DNA of 64,000 bases from an uncultured Lachnospiraceae bacterium (GTDB lineage: Bacteria; Bacillota; Clostridia; Lachnospirales; Lachnospiraceae), in assembly GCA_947174505.1 (NCBI GenBank), contig CAMWJF010000008.1, forward strand, positions 1 to 64,000, in the 5' to 3' direction. Below, piece by piece: positions 24,411-33,396 of this stretch. The position numbers and the translations under genes were made by a program. The first letter of the stretch is position 1, and each line of letters opens with the position of its first letter. Under the pieces are notes generated by a model. The model was not told the origin of the DNA. It was given only the letters and a program-made list of their open reading frames with translations, and made no database searches.

Positions 24411-26450
24411 TTGAAAATCGGATTGAGTGCCAGGATCACAGCTTGTATTCTGACAGTACAGATTATCGTTATGGGGGCGATGGTTCTTTTTATCAGCAAT
24501 GCGATCACCGATAATACAAGGCGGAGCACCACGAACAATATGGAAACGGTGGTGGAGGAACGCAGCCAGATCATTGAGAACTATGTGAAGGAGGTAGAGC
24601 AGACGCTCACGGCGTACAGCCGGGCGGGAGAGATACAGGCTGTGCTGGAGAATCCTGCGGATGAGGCGGCTGTGGTTGCGGCACAGGCATATACGGAGAA
24701 GTTTTCGGCGGACGTAGGTAATCTGGAAGGGCTTTATGTGAGCGAATGGAACACCCATGTTCTGGCACATACCAACGCTGCGGTAGTGGGGATTACCACC
24801 AGGGAGGGAGACCCCTTAAAGGCTTTGCAGGACGCCCTTCTCGCGGCGGACGGCGTATACAATACAGGCATTATCATATCTCCTGCCAGCGGGCAGCAGA
24901 TCGTATCCATATACCGCGCGGTTTTTGACGAGAACGGCAGTCCCATCGGTCTTGTCGGCGGCGGCGTATTCACCACAGGCCTGATCCAGATTCTGGATTC
25001 CCTGACCATGCAGGGTATGGAAAATGCGGAGTACCGCATGGTAAATGTGACAAACGGACAGTACATATTCTGCGAGGACAGTGAAAAGATAGCCACTCAG
25101 GTGCAGGAGGAATATCTGCAGAAACTGTGCGGGGAGTATGCCGGAAAAGCAGAGGATGCCATGGGCTTTACGGAGTATGTGGAGAACGGGCAGGAAAATA
25201 TTGCCACCTATTACTATATGGCGAACCGGGGATGGCTTTTTATTGTATCTGACAGTGCGGATGAGATTTTTGCGACCACCGACATTCTGAAGCGGATTAT
25301 GACGCTTCTGGCGGCGGCTGCGCTGGTGGTGCTTCTGGCGGCTTCCGGAATGATCATCAGAGGCTTTATGCGCCCGCTGGGAGCCATTGAAGGGAGCATT
25401 GTGGCTTTACAGAAATTTAATATAGCGGACAATCCGGGCATCCAGAAGCATATGCGGCGAAAGGATGAGCTGGGTGGTATTGCGGAGGCTACTGACGGGC
25501 TGATTCACTCTCTGCAGTCCATATCCGACACGCTGAATGCATGTTCCCACTCGCTCAATGAAAAGGCGGAGAGTATGCATGATTCCGCAAGAGCCCTTGC
25601 GGACGACACGGCGGATAATATCGCGGTTACGCAGCAGCTTTCGGCGTCCATGGAGAATACAAACGCGCTTGTCAGGAACGTAAATACGGAGATTGACAGC
25701 ATCAACCATCTGGTGGATGTTATACTGGAAGGGATTGAGACTTCGGTAAATACGAGTGATAATATGATCGAAAGCGCCGTAGATATGAAGGATGAGGCGG
25801 ATTTTGCCTATCGGAACGGGGAAGAAAAGCTGAATGAGACAAAGGTGGCTGTTCAGGAGGCGATTGAGAAGCTGAAGAGTCTGACAAAGATCAATGAACT
25901 GGCGGCAGAGATTTTAAATATTGCGGGGAAGACAAATCTGCTGTCACTCAATGCGTCCATCGAAGCTGCGAGAGCCGGCGAGGCAGGAAAGGGATTTGCC
26001 GTGGTAGCGGGATCCATTGCCAATCTGGCGGAAACCTCGAAAGATACGGCTTCATCCATCCAGGATATCTGTGGAGAAGCAAACAGCAGTATTGCCACTG
26101 TGAATATGTGCTTTGAGTCCATCATTTCCTTTATTGAGCAGGATGTGGTGGTGCAGTTCAAGGGATTTGCGGAGAAGTCAACGGACTACAGCGAGGCGGT
26201 CAGCGGGATCAAAGAGAAGCTGGATGAGATGCTGAACGCAATAAACAGGCTGGAGGACTCTGTGACGCAGATTGCGGAGAATGCCAGCAATGTCAGCGTA
26301 ATCATGGGAGAGAATCAGATGGCAATCGGCACGATTGTGGAGAAGAATGAGACGACAGCCGTGATTGCGGGAACGACGCAGAATCAATCCGAGCAGAACA
26401 GGGAGATGGCGGATCATCTCGGGGAGATTGTCGGAAAGTTTCACAGATAG
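24411..26450 (+). CDS. Methyl-accepting chemotaxis protein
   Basis: The 679-residue receptor has a first membrane helix at about residues 9-29, a periplasm-facing dCache-like sensor domain of about 260 residues ([20 protein letters not shown] onward, ending [12 protein letters not shown]), a second helix at about 297-318, and a cytoplasmic methyl-accepting domain. The signalling tip reads [20 protein letters not shown], the hallmark of the family. The start is a TTG eight bases after GGGGCGGGG. It stands between carbohydrate genes, so a sugar-related ligand is possible but unproved. Confidence 0.93.
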   Translation: MKIGLSARITACILTVQIIVMGAMVLFISNAITDNTRRSTTNNMETVVEERSQIIENYVKEVEQTLTAYSRAGEIQAVLENPADEAAVVAAQAYTEKFSADVGNLEGLYVSEWNTHVLAHTNAAVVGITTREGDPLKALQDALLAADGVYNTGIIISPASGQQIVSIYRAVFDENGSPIGLVGGGVFTTGLIQILDSLTMQGMENAEYRMVNVTNGQYIFCEDSEKIATQVQEEYLQKLCGEYAGKAEDAMGFTEYVENGQENIATYYYMANRGWLFIVSDSADEIFATTDILKRIMTLLAAAALVVLLAASGMIIRGFMRPLGAIEGSIVALQKFNIADNPGIQKHMRRKDELGGIAEATDGLIHSLQSISDTLNACSHSLNEKAESMHDSARALADDTADNIAVTQQLSASMENTNALVRNVNTEIDSINHLVDVILEGIETSVNTSDNMIESAVDMKDEADFAYRNGEEKLNETKVAVQEAIEKLKSLTKINELAAEILNIAGKTNLLSLNASIEAARAGEAGKGFAVVAGSIANLAETSKDTASSIQDICGEANSSIATVNMCFESIISFIEQDVVVQFKGFAEKSTDYSEAVSGIKEKLDEMLNAINRLEDSVTQIAENASNVSVIMGENQMAIGTIVEKNETTAVIAGTTQNQSEQNREMADHLGEIVGKFHR

Positions 26451-26483
26451 ACACGGAGGGGGAGGGGATTTTACGTGGCAGAT

Positions 26484-26507
26484 GGACGCTGGCGGAAGCC
26501 GGCGTCC
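26484..26507. repeat. Small hairpin upstream of the LacI-type gene
   Basis: GGACGC (26484-26489) and GCGTCC (26502-26507) with internal GGC/GCC form a compact stem. There is no clear T-run after it. It could be a weak terminator of the chemoreceptor gene. Confidence 0.35.
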
Positions 26508-26577
26508 GTTTGGCGTTATCGGGAATTAAACGTTTTACATAAAATGCGAAGGCGCAGGAGAAAGGCGGTACGGGATT

Positions 26578-27645
26578 ATGGTGACAATCAAGGAAATAGC
26601 CAGAGAATGCGGGGTTTCCGTGGCTACGGTATCCAATATTCTGAACGGGAGGCCGAACGTGGGGGAAGAAACCAGAATGAAGGTACTGGCGGTTGTCCGC
26701 AGTAAAGGGTATCAGCCCGACTATAATGCCAGGGGTCTGCGGAAAAAAAGAACCAATATGATCGGTATTATTGCGGAGGATATCTGCCAGTTTTCCACGC
26801 CTGCCATTATGGAAGGAATCATGAGGTACTGTGAGAAGCAAAAATACCGTACAGTCATTCAGAATCTGCGCCTGTATGCCAGATGGGGGGAGTTCTGGTA
26901 TGAGAATGAAAGCGCATACCGCTCCGTGCTGGATCCTGTCATGCAGGAGATGATGTCAATCAGGGTGGAGGGACTGCTCTATGTGGCGGGACATGCCAGA
27001 GTGGTACGTTATTTTTCTGATGCCATGCCGATCCCTACGGTGTTAGCTTACGCCTATACCCATTCACCGTATACGCCTGCGGTGATCCCGGATGATGAGA
27101 AGGCGGCCTGCGAAATGACGAGGTATCTGATCTCCATGGGACACCGGAAAATAGGTATTCTTGCGGGGAAGGCGGATAACATACACACGGGAAGCAGGCT
27201 GAGGGGGCACCAGAGGGCCTTGTTTGAGGAGAATATTCTGTATAATCCCGGCTGGGTCCGCTATGGGGACTGGGAAAGAAGATCGGGCTACCGGTTTGCC
27301 GGTGAGCTGGTTGACGAGGGTGTGACGGCTATTTTCTGTATGAATGACCGCATGGCGGGCGGTGTGTATGATTATTTCAGGGAGCATGGCATCCGGGTGG
27401 GGGATGACATTTCCGTGGCAGGATTCGATAATCAGGAAATATCCCAGTACTGTAGCCCGGCGCTGACAACGATGGAACTGCCACTCTATGAAATAGGAAC
27501 GGAGGCGGCCGCCATCCTGCTGGAAAGCCTGAATACGGACGAGAAGAGCGGGCCGGATGCTGTCATGGAGCGCAGCATCCCCTGTAAACTGATAGAACGC
27601 GAGTCCGTGAAACGGGCGGCGTCAGGGACGGAAGAAGAAAAATAG
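26578..27645 (+). CDS. LacI-family transcriptional regulator
   Basis: The 355-residue protein has the LacI helix-turn-helix (MVTIKEIARECGVSVATVSN, then ILNGRPNVGEETRMKV) and a periplasmic-binding-protein-like effector domain (VISVAGFDNQ-type region GDDISVAGFDNQEISQYCSP, typical of LacI C-terminal halves). It probably controls neighbouring carbohydrate genes in response to a sugar. It is 35 bases upstream of the SGNH hydrolase and likely cotranscribed. Confidence 0.9.
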   Translation: MVTIKEIARECGVSVATVSNILNGRPNVGEETRMKVLAVVRSKGYQPDYNARGLRKKRTNMIGIIAEDICQFSTPAIMEGIMRYCEKQKYRTVIQNLRLYARWGEFWYENESAYRSVLDPVMQEMMSIRVEGLLYVAGHARVVRYFSDAMPIPTVLAYAYTHSPYTPAVIPDDEKAACEMTRYLISMGHRKIGILAGKADNIHTGSRLRGHQRALFEENILYNPGWVRYGDWERRSGYRFAGELVDEGVTAIFCMNDRMAGGVYDYFREHGIRVGDDISVAGFDNQEISQYCSPALTTMELPLYEIGTEAAAILLESLNTDEKSGPDAVMERSIPCKLIERESVKRAASGTEEEK

Positions 27646-27679
27646 GATGTGCCGGAGACAGAAAGAGGAGGAAGGAAAG

Positions 27680-29389
27680 ATGAGTGGACCGAAAGCGCCG
27701 AAGGATCCCGAGAGCAGGCGGGCTTCTTTTTATGTGATGCGGGATAAGGAAATATTCGGCTCAAGACAGCCGGATGGACACGGCGTCCAGTATATTCCTG
27801 AGGACATGGGCAGACTGGAAAACAGCGCCCGGATTACGGGAAATATTACCGATCCTGAGATACTGCGGCTCCTGCGGGATGCGGCAGGATTCCGCAAACT
27901 GGTGCACAGCATCGGGGTGAGTGTGGAGACAGAGGAGTCGGCAGAGAAAGTCTCTTTCGTCTTTCAGATGTATGGGAAAAGGGATCTTCTGGGCGGAGGG
28001 ACGAAGATTGGCTGTGTGCTTCGCGGGGATGGCGCGGAAGTCAGGATCAGGTTGTCTGAGCAGCTGTGGAGCGATGACGACAGGGAGCCGGGACAGCTCT
28101 GCTTTTCGTTTGACAGGCCGGAGCTTGTGGCTGTGGCAAATGTCCGTTTTTATCTGCATGACGGATTTGAGGCGCCGGAGGCCGACGAGGAGGGGCGGAT
28201 CGATTTCTCTTCCCATGCATACAGGGAGATGATTGCGCGTTCCCTGATGTGCAGCGGCGATACCGGCAGGGTTTTAACCGCCATACGCAGAGCGCAGAGA
28301 GGAGAGGAGGTGACACTTGCTTATATAGGCGGATCCATCACCCAGGGAGCGGGCGCGGTACCGATAAATAGCGAGTGTTATGCATATAAATCCTGCCAGG
28401 GATTTGCGGAACGTTTCGGAAGAGGGGATAATGTACAGCTTGTCAAGGCTGGTGTGGGCGGGACGCCGTCGAAACTTGGGATGATCCGCTTTGAGAGGGA
28501 TGTGCTGCGGGACGGCGGCAGCCTGCCGGATATTGTTGTAGTGGAGTTTGCGGTAAACGACGAGGGGGACGAGACAAAGGGGAACTGCTATGAGAGTCTG
28601 GTGCGCAAGATACTGAAGCTGTCGAACAGACCGGCGGTGGTGCTCCTGTTTTCTGTTTTTGCAGATGACTTTAATCTGCAGGATCGGCTTAAAGTGGTGG
28701 GAGAAAGGTATCGTCTGCCCATGGTCAGCGTGAAGGATGCGGTGGTGCCACAGTTTCGTCTAAAGCCGGATGAGGGGCGTGTGCTGTCGAAAAACAGTTT
28801 TTTCTATGATATGTTTCATCCGACCAATACGGGGCACACCATCATGGCAGACTGTCTGACCTACTTTTTTGAGCGGGCGGCGGAGACAGAGGGCATCGGG
28901 GAGACATGTCTGGAGGCTGGTCTGCCGGAGCCTGTCATCGGCGCGGACTTTGAGCGTGTGAGGCTTTTAGACAGGAAAGACAGGCCGACAGGGGCGGAGA
29001 TCGTCTGTGGAGGGTTTCGCTTTGAGGATACGCGGCTGCAGACCGTGGAGATGGACGGAGATCTGCATGGCACCCCTGTGTTTCCCCACAATTGGATGTA
29101 CTGCGGAGAGAGGGAAAAGAGCGGGGAACCTTTCATGCTGGAGATTGTATGCAGGGCACTGGTTCTTATCTTTAAGGATTCCGGCGAAGTAAGCGCCGGA
29201 AAGGCGGAAGTGTTTGTGGACGGGGAAAGAAAGCTTACGGCAGATCCGCATGTGAACGGCTGGATTCACTGCAATACGGTGATTTTGCTGCAGGAGAAGG
29301 AGAGGAAAAGGCATGTGATCCGTATACAGATGGCGGCAAAAGATGTGGAGAAGGAATTCACGATTCTTGGATTCGGCTATGTGGATTAG
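27680..29389 (+). CDS. SGNH/GDSL-type hydrolase
   Basis: The predicted 569-residue protein has an N-terminal beta-rich region of about 190 residues, a central SGNH hydrolase and a C-terminal beta-sandwich. Block I GGSITQG holds the nucleophile Ser219, GVGGTPS is block II, EFAVNDEGDE is block III with Asn, and DMFHPTNTGH holds Asp377 and His380. These enzymes remove acyl groups from sugars or polysaccharides. ATG 27680 is preferred because AGAGGAGGAAGG precedes it. It is grouped with GH43 and a LacI regulator, which suggests breakdown of an acetylated plant glycan (inference). Confidence 0.8.
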   Translation: MSGPKAPKDPESRRASFYVMRDKEIFGSRQPDGHGVQYIPEDMGRLENSARITGNITDPEILRLLRDAAGFRKLVHSIGVSVETEESAEKVSFVFQMYGKRDLLGGGTKIGCVLRGDGAEVRIRLSEQLWSDDDREPGQLCFSFDRPELVAVANVRFYLHDGFEAPEADEEGRIDFSSHAYREMIARSLMCSGDTGRVLTAIRRAQRGEEVTLAYIGGSITQGAGAVPINSECYAYKSCQGFAERFGRGDNVQLVKAGVGGTPSKLGMIRFERDVLRDGGSLPDIVVVEFAVNDEGDETKGNCYESLVRKILKLSNRPAVVLLFSVFADDFNLQDRLKVVGERYRLPMVSVKDAVVPQFRLKPDEGRVLSKNSFFYDMFHPTNTGHTIMADCLTYFFERAAETEGIGETCLEAGLPEPVIGADFERVRLLDRKDRPTGAEIVCGGFRFEDTRLQTVEMDGDLHGTPVFPHNWMYCGEREKSGEPFMLEIVCRALVLIFKDSGEVSAGKAEVFVDGERKLTADPHVNGWIHCNTVILLQEKERKRHVIRIQMAAKDVEKEFTILGFGYVD

Positions 29390-29442
29390 CGGACAGGGGT
29401 GTAATGCGATGCCTAAATATTCCCCATCCCCCAACTATTGTT

Positions 29443-29448
29443 TATAAT
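29443..29448 (+). promoter_or_regulatory. TATAAT box directly before the spo0A-like leader
   Basis: TATAAT at 29443-29448 lies right against the structured element that begins at 29450. The -35 position has no clear consensus. If used, the transcript would begin within the first arm of the element. Confidence 0.4.
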
Positions 29449-29449
29449 A

Positions 29450-29559
29450 GAGTGAAAAGAACTTCTAAAACTCAACCGCAAAGGCTGCATTGCAAAGTCA
29501 GCGCAGCTGACTTGGAAGTTCTAAGTCTGCCGGGCAGACTTTTTTCACTCAGGAGTTGA
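29450..29559 (+). ncRNA. Structured leader element before the spo0A-like gene (family B)
   Basis: GAGTGAAAA (29450-29458) pairs with TTTTCACTC (29542-29550), and AGAACTTC (29458-29465) pairs with GAAGTTCT (29515-29522). Inside is AGTCAGC-gca-GCTGACT (29496-29512). Between the two outer arms lies a terminator-type hairpin (29524-29545). A GTG at 29452 opens a 35-codon frame that starts [20 protein letters not shown] and ends at 29559. The opening codons and the stem order match the elements before dxs and recN. The outer stem uses the T-run of the terminator, so the two structures compete, the layout expected of an attenuator. Confidence 0.6.
29524..29545 (+). terminator. Intrinsic terminator-like hairpin inside the leader
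   Basis: AGTCTGC (29524-29530) pairs with GCAGACT (29534-29540), with a three-base loop, followed by six T at 29540-29545. It stands about 50 bases before the start of the spo0A-like gene, so it would stop transcription of that gene unless the surrounding leader refolds. Confidence 0.6.
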
Positions 29560-29597
29560 AATATAAGATGCCGCGTAAAAGGGGAATGGAGGAAAAA

Positions 29598-30116
29598 ATG
29601 GAGACATTGAATGTGACAGCCGCAAGGGATCAGGAGCAGTTTTACCGAATATTGGATAACTTAATCAGCACGAACAAGGAGTTTCGGATACTGATCACCG
29701 TCCCCTCGGGGGAAAAGGGAACAGAACAGGCGGAAAATGCGGAGGATGTGCTGGAAACCGGGGTGCGGGATCTGGAGAAGGACGTGACGGACATGATCCA
29801 CGAGATCGGTGTGCCCGCCCATATCAAGGGATACCAGTATCTGCGGGAGGCAATCATGATGTCGGTGGAGGATGTGGAGATGCTCGGCTCTATCACGAAG
29901 ATCCTGTATCCCACCATCGCAAAGAAATACCAGACGACGCCGAGCCGGGTGGAACGTGCGATCCGCCACGCCATAGAGGTGGCGTGGTCAAGAGGGCGGA
30001 TGGAGACTCTTGACGCGCTTTTCGGGTATACGATCAACACAGGAAAGGGCAAGCCGACCAACTCGGAATTTATTGCCCTGATTGCGGATAAGATCCGGCT
30101 GCAGTACCGGCGGTAA
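29598..30116 (+). CDS. spo0A: Spo0A-like protein with receiver domain mostly deleted
   Basis: Residues about 62-172 are an intact Spo0A DNA-binding domain: [39 protein letters not shown], the recognition helix [18 protein letters not shown], and [15 protein letters not shown]. Full-length Spo0A has about 260-275 residues with a phosphorylated N-terminal receiver. Here the protein has only 172 residues. The first 40 ([34 protein letters not shown]) still resemble the first strand, helix and second strand of that receiver, but the acidic pair reads RD, and the phosphoacceptor Asp and the rest are missing. The ATG at 29598 has GGAGG five bases upstream; earlier in-frame starts add only basic residues. 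No frameshift is seen. It may be the genome's only Spo0A or a paralogue. Confidence 0.85.
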   Translation: METLNVTAARDQEQFYRILDNLISTNKEFRILITVPSGEKGTEQAENAEDVLETGVRDLEKDVTDMIHEIGVPAHIKGYQYLREAIMMSVEDVEMLGSITKILYPTIAKKYQTTPSRVERAIRHAIEVAWSRGRMETLDALFGYTINTGKGKPTNSEFIALIADKIRLQYRR

Positions 30117-30243
30117 TAAATTTTACGTTTGCTAAATTGCAAAATAATCCTTTTATTGCCACCCGAAATATTGTATACTGTTGTTTAGGAGTTCATACGG
30201 ACTGCCTGTCATAAGAATAGCATGTTACAGTTGGAGGGTTGTC

Positions 30244-31689
30244 ATGAAAAAAATTTTATTTGTCGCGTCGGAAGGCGTACCTTTTATCAAAACAGGCGGG
30301 TTGGCGGACGTGGTCGGCTCTCTGCCCAAGTGTATTGACAAACAGTATTTTGACGTGCGGGTCATCCTGCCAAAGTATACCTGCATGAAACAGGAGATGA
30401 AGGATAAGCTCACCTACAAGACCCATTTCTACATGGATTTTCACTGGAAAGAGGAGTATGTGGGGATTCTGGAGGCGGAAGTCGACGGCGTAAAGTATTA
30501 TTTTATTGATAACGAGAGCTATTTTAACGGTTTTCAGCCTTACAGCGATAACGCGCTGTTTGAGATTGAAAAGTATGCCTTTTTCTGTAAGGCGGCGCTG
30601 TGCATTCTCCCGGTGATTGATTTCAGACCGGATCTGATTCACTGCCATGACTGGCAGACCGGCCTGATTCCGGTATACTTAAAGGAGCGCTTCCAGGGCG
30701 GAGAGTTCTACCGGGGCATTAAGACCGCTATGACCATCCATAACCTGAAATTCCAGGGCAAGTGGAGCGTGAAGGAGGTAAAGGAGATCACGGGACTGCC
30801 GGGGTATTTCTTTACGGCGGATAAGCTGGAGGCATACAAGGATGCCAACCTCTTAAAGGGCGGTCTGGTTTATGCGGACGCCATCACCACAGTCAGTGAT
30901 ACTTACGCGGAGGAGATCAAGACGGCGTTTTACGGCGAGGGATTAAACGGTCTGCTCTGTGCGAGGGCCGGGGATCTGCGCGGTATCGTGAACGGCATAG
31001 ATTACGACGACTTTAATCCGGAAACGGATAAGCACATAGATTTCAAATACAATGCGGCCAACTTCCGCAAGGAGAAGGTGAAAAACAAACGCGCCCTCCA
31101 GGAGGAGCTTGGCCTGAATCAGGATGATAAGGCTATGATGCTGGGCATTGTGTCGAGACTGACTGGCCAGAAGGGTTTCGACCTGATCGCTTATATCATG
31201 GATGAACTGTGTCAGGACAATGTGCAGATCGTGGTGCTCGGTACGGGCGAGGAGCAGTATGAAAACATGTTCCGCCATTTTGACTGGAAGTATCACGGAA
31301 AGGTGTCGGCGAATATTTACTATTCGGATGCGCTTTCCCACAAGATCTACGCGGCCAGCGATGCGTTCCTTATGCCGTCGCTCTTTGAGCCCTGCGGGTT
31401 AAGCCAGCTGATGTCCCTGCGCTACGGCACGGTGCCGATCGTGCGTGAGACAGGCGGTCTGAAGGATACCGTGAAGCCTTATAATGAGTATGAGGGCACC
31501 GGTACAGGGTTCAGCTTTAAGAATTACAATGCCCATGAGATGCTTGGCACGATCCGCTATGCAGAGCATATCTACTATGATAAGAAGCGGGAGTGGAACA
31601 AGATCGTTGACAGGGGCATGGCGGCGGACTTCTCCTGGCATGTATCTGCGAAGAAATATCAGGAAATGTATGACTGGCTGATTGGATAG
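30244..31689 (+). CDS. glgA: Glycogen synthase
   Basis: The 481-residue GT5 enzyme uses ADP-glucose to extend glycogen. The ADP-glucose-binding motif KTGGLADVVGSLPK is at residues 15-28, HDWQTGLIPVY in the middle, and the C-terminal catalytic loop PSLFEPCGLSQLMSLRYG near residue 380. GGAGGG lies eight bases before the ATG at 30244. A TATACT box at 30174-30179 is a possible -10 element, with a weak -35. Confidence 0.95.
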   Translation: MKKILFVASEGVPFIKTGGLADVVGSLPKCIDKQYFDVRVILPKYTCMKQEMKDKLTYKTHFYMDFHWKEEYVGILEAEVDGVKYYFIDNESYFNGFQPYSDNALFEIEKYAFFCKAALCILPVIDFRPDLIHCHDWQTGLIPVYLKERFQGGEFYRGIKTAMTIHNLKFQGKWSVKEVKEITGLPGYFFTADKLEAYKDANLLKGGLVYADAITTVSDTYAEEIKTAFYGEGLNGLLCARAGDLRGIVNGIDYDDFNPETDKHIDFKYNAANFRKEKVKNKRALQEELGLNQDDKAMMLGIVSRLTGQKGFDLIAYIMDELCQDNVQIVVLGTGEEQYENMFRHFDWKYHGKVSANIYYSDALSHKIYAASDAFLMPSLFEPCGLSQLMSLRYGTVPIVRETGGLKDTVKPYNEYEGTGTGFSFKNYNAHEMLGTIRYAEHIYYDKKREWNKIVDRGMAADFSWHVSAKKYQEMYDWLIG

Positions 31690-31693
31690 GGGC

Positions 31694-33382
31694 ATGGGAG
31701 ATCCGAAGAAAAAGAGCACGTTTGTGTTTCAGGCGGGCATTCTGGCGGCTGCCGGAATGCTCGTCAAAGTGATCGGCCTGATATACAGAAGCCCGCTTCT
31801 CTCCATTATCGGGATTGAGGGGAACGGGTATTATAATGCGGCGATCAATATCTATACAATTATATTATTGATTTCCTCCTACAGCATCCCCTCGGCGATT
31901 TCCAAGGTGATCGCCCAGCGGCTTGCGTTTAAGGAATATCGGAATGCACAGAGGGTTTTTGTCTGTGCACTTCTCTATGTTCTGGTGGTGGGCGGCGTTG
32001 CCTCGATTCTGACTTTCGTGGGAGCGCCTTTTCTGGTGGGGAAGAATCAGAATGCGGTGGTGGCGCTCCGGGTGCTGTCGCCGACTATCTTTTTTTCGGG
32101 ATTTCTCGGTGTGTTCCGGGGCTTTTTTCAGGCGCACGGTTCCATGGTACACACCTCTATCTCACAGGTGTTAGAACAGATTTTAAATGCGGCGGTCAGT
32201 ATTCTGGCGGCGAAGCTTTTGATTGGCATGGTCGTGGATGAGGACGCCACTACGCGCGCCATCTACGGTTCGGCGGGATCGGCGCTTGGAACCGGCGCGG
32301 GCGTGCTGATCGGCTTTTTTTTCATGTTCGGGATGTACCGCTTAAACAGCGGTGTGATCAAAAGGCGGGTGGAGCGGGACAAAAGCTGGCATGAGGAGAG
32401 CTATCAGGAGATTTTTAAGGTGATCTTCACCATCGTTACCCCTTTTATTCTGAGTACTTTCATCTATAATTGCACGACGGTGGTCAATATGACCATCTAC
32501 TATCATATGATGGATTATAAGAAGGTGGATGCGATACTGGCGAGCAATCACTACGGTATCTTTTCCGGGCTTGCGGTGGCGGTGGTGAACATTCCGATTG
32601 CCATTGCCTCCGCGATGTCCTCGGCCATTATTCCGGGCGTGGCGGCTTCCTACGTGAAGGGGACGGTGGCGCAGACGAGAAAGCAGGTCACGCGGGCGAT
32701 TCAGATGACCATGCTGATCGCGATTCCTGCGGCGGTGGGGATTGCCGTACTGCCGAAACCTATTATGCAGTTTATCTTTCCGCAGAAGGAGTCGCTGGAC
32801 ATTGCCTCCGGCCTTCTGGCGGCGCTGGCCGTGACCGTCGTGCTCTACAGTCTTTCCACTTTGACAAATGCGGTTTTGCAGGGGATCGGGAAGGTCAATA
32901 CGCCGGTAATCCATGCGGTGATCGCGCTGGTGATTCAGGTGGCCGGTCTGATCGCGCTTTTGCTTTATACGAATCTGGATTTGTATGCGCTGGCGGCGGC
33001 AAACGCCATTTATTCCCTGATTATGTGTATCTTAAACCAGTTGTCTGTGAGAAAGCATCTGGAGTACCGCATGGACGTAGTCAAACTGTTCCTGAAACCG
33101 CTTTTTGCGGCGGTTATCATGGGAGCGGTGGTTTACGGCATTTATCACGGTCTGATTCTGCTGATTCCGGTGAGCCGGGTGGTACTGCTTGCTGCCATCG
33201 GCATAGGCGTCTGCGTTTACGGCGCGGTACTGCTCCTGATCGGCGGGGTGAGCCGGGAGGAACTGCAGGCATTCCCCAGAGGTTACACGCTCGTGCATAT
33301 CGCAGAAAAATTACACCTGTTATCTGACAAGCCGGAGAAAAAGAGAAAGAAGAGGCGGAGAAAAAAGAGGAAGCGGAAATAG
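31694..33382 (+). CDS. SpoVB/MurJ-like polysaccharide flippase
   Basis: A predicted 562-residue polytopic protein with about 14 membrane helices of the MOP superfamily. It opens with KKSTFVFQAGILAAAGMLVK followed by IGLIYRSPL, as in SpoVB and related lipid-linked oligosaccharide exporters. The C terminus is a short basic tail (KKRKKRRRKKRKRK-like). It likely moves a lipid-linked glycan across the membrane, for cortex or wall synthesis. A second member of the family is at 57584-59017. The ATG at 31694 follows GATAGGGGC, five bases after the glgA stop. Confidence 0.85.
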   Translation: MGDPKKKSTFVFQAGILAAAGMLVKVIGLIYRSPLLSIIGIEGNGYYNAAINIYTIILLISSYSIPSAISKVIAQRLAFKEYRNAQRVFVCALLYVLVVGGVASILTFVGAPFLVGKNQNAVVALRVLSPTIFFSGFLGVFRGFFQAHGSMVHTSISQVLEQILNAAVSILAAKLLIGMVVDEDATTRAIYGSAGSALGTGAGVLIGFFFMFGMYRLNSGVIKRRVERDKSWHEESYQEIFKVIFTIVTPFILSTFIYNCTTVVNMTIYYHMMDYKKVDAILASNHYGIFSGLAVAVVNIPIAIASAMSSAIIPGVAASYVKGTVAQTRKQVTRAIQMTMLIAIPAAVGIAVLPKPIMQFIFPQKESLDIASGLLAALAVTVVLYSLSTLTNAVLQGIGKVNTPVIHAVIALVIQVAGLIALLLYTNLDLYALAAANAIYSLIMCILNQLSVRKHLEYRMDVVKLFLKPLFAAVIMGAVVYGIYHGLILLIPVSRVVLLAAIGIGVCVYGAVLLLIGGVSREELQAFPRGYTLVHIAEKLHLLSDKPEKKRKKRRRKKRKRK

Positions 33383-33396
33383 GAGAGGGAAAACCT

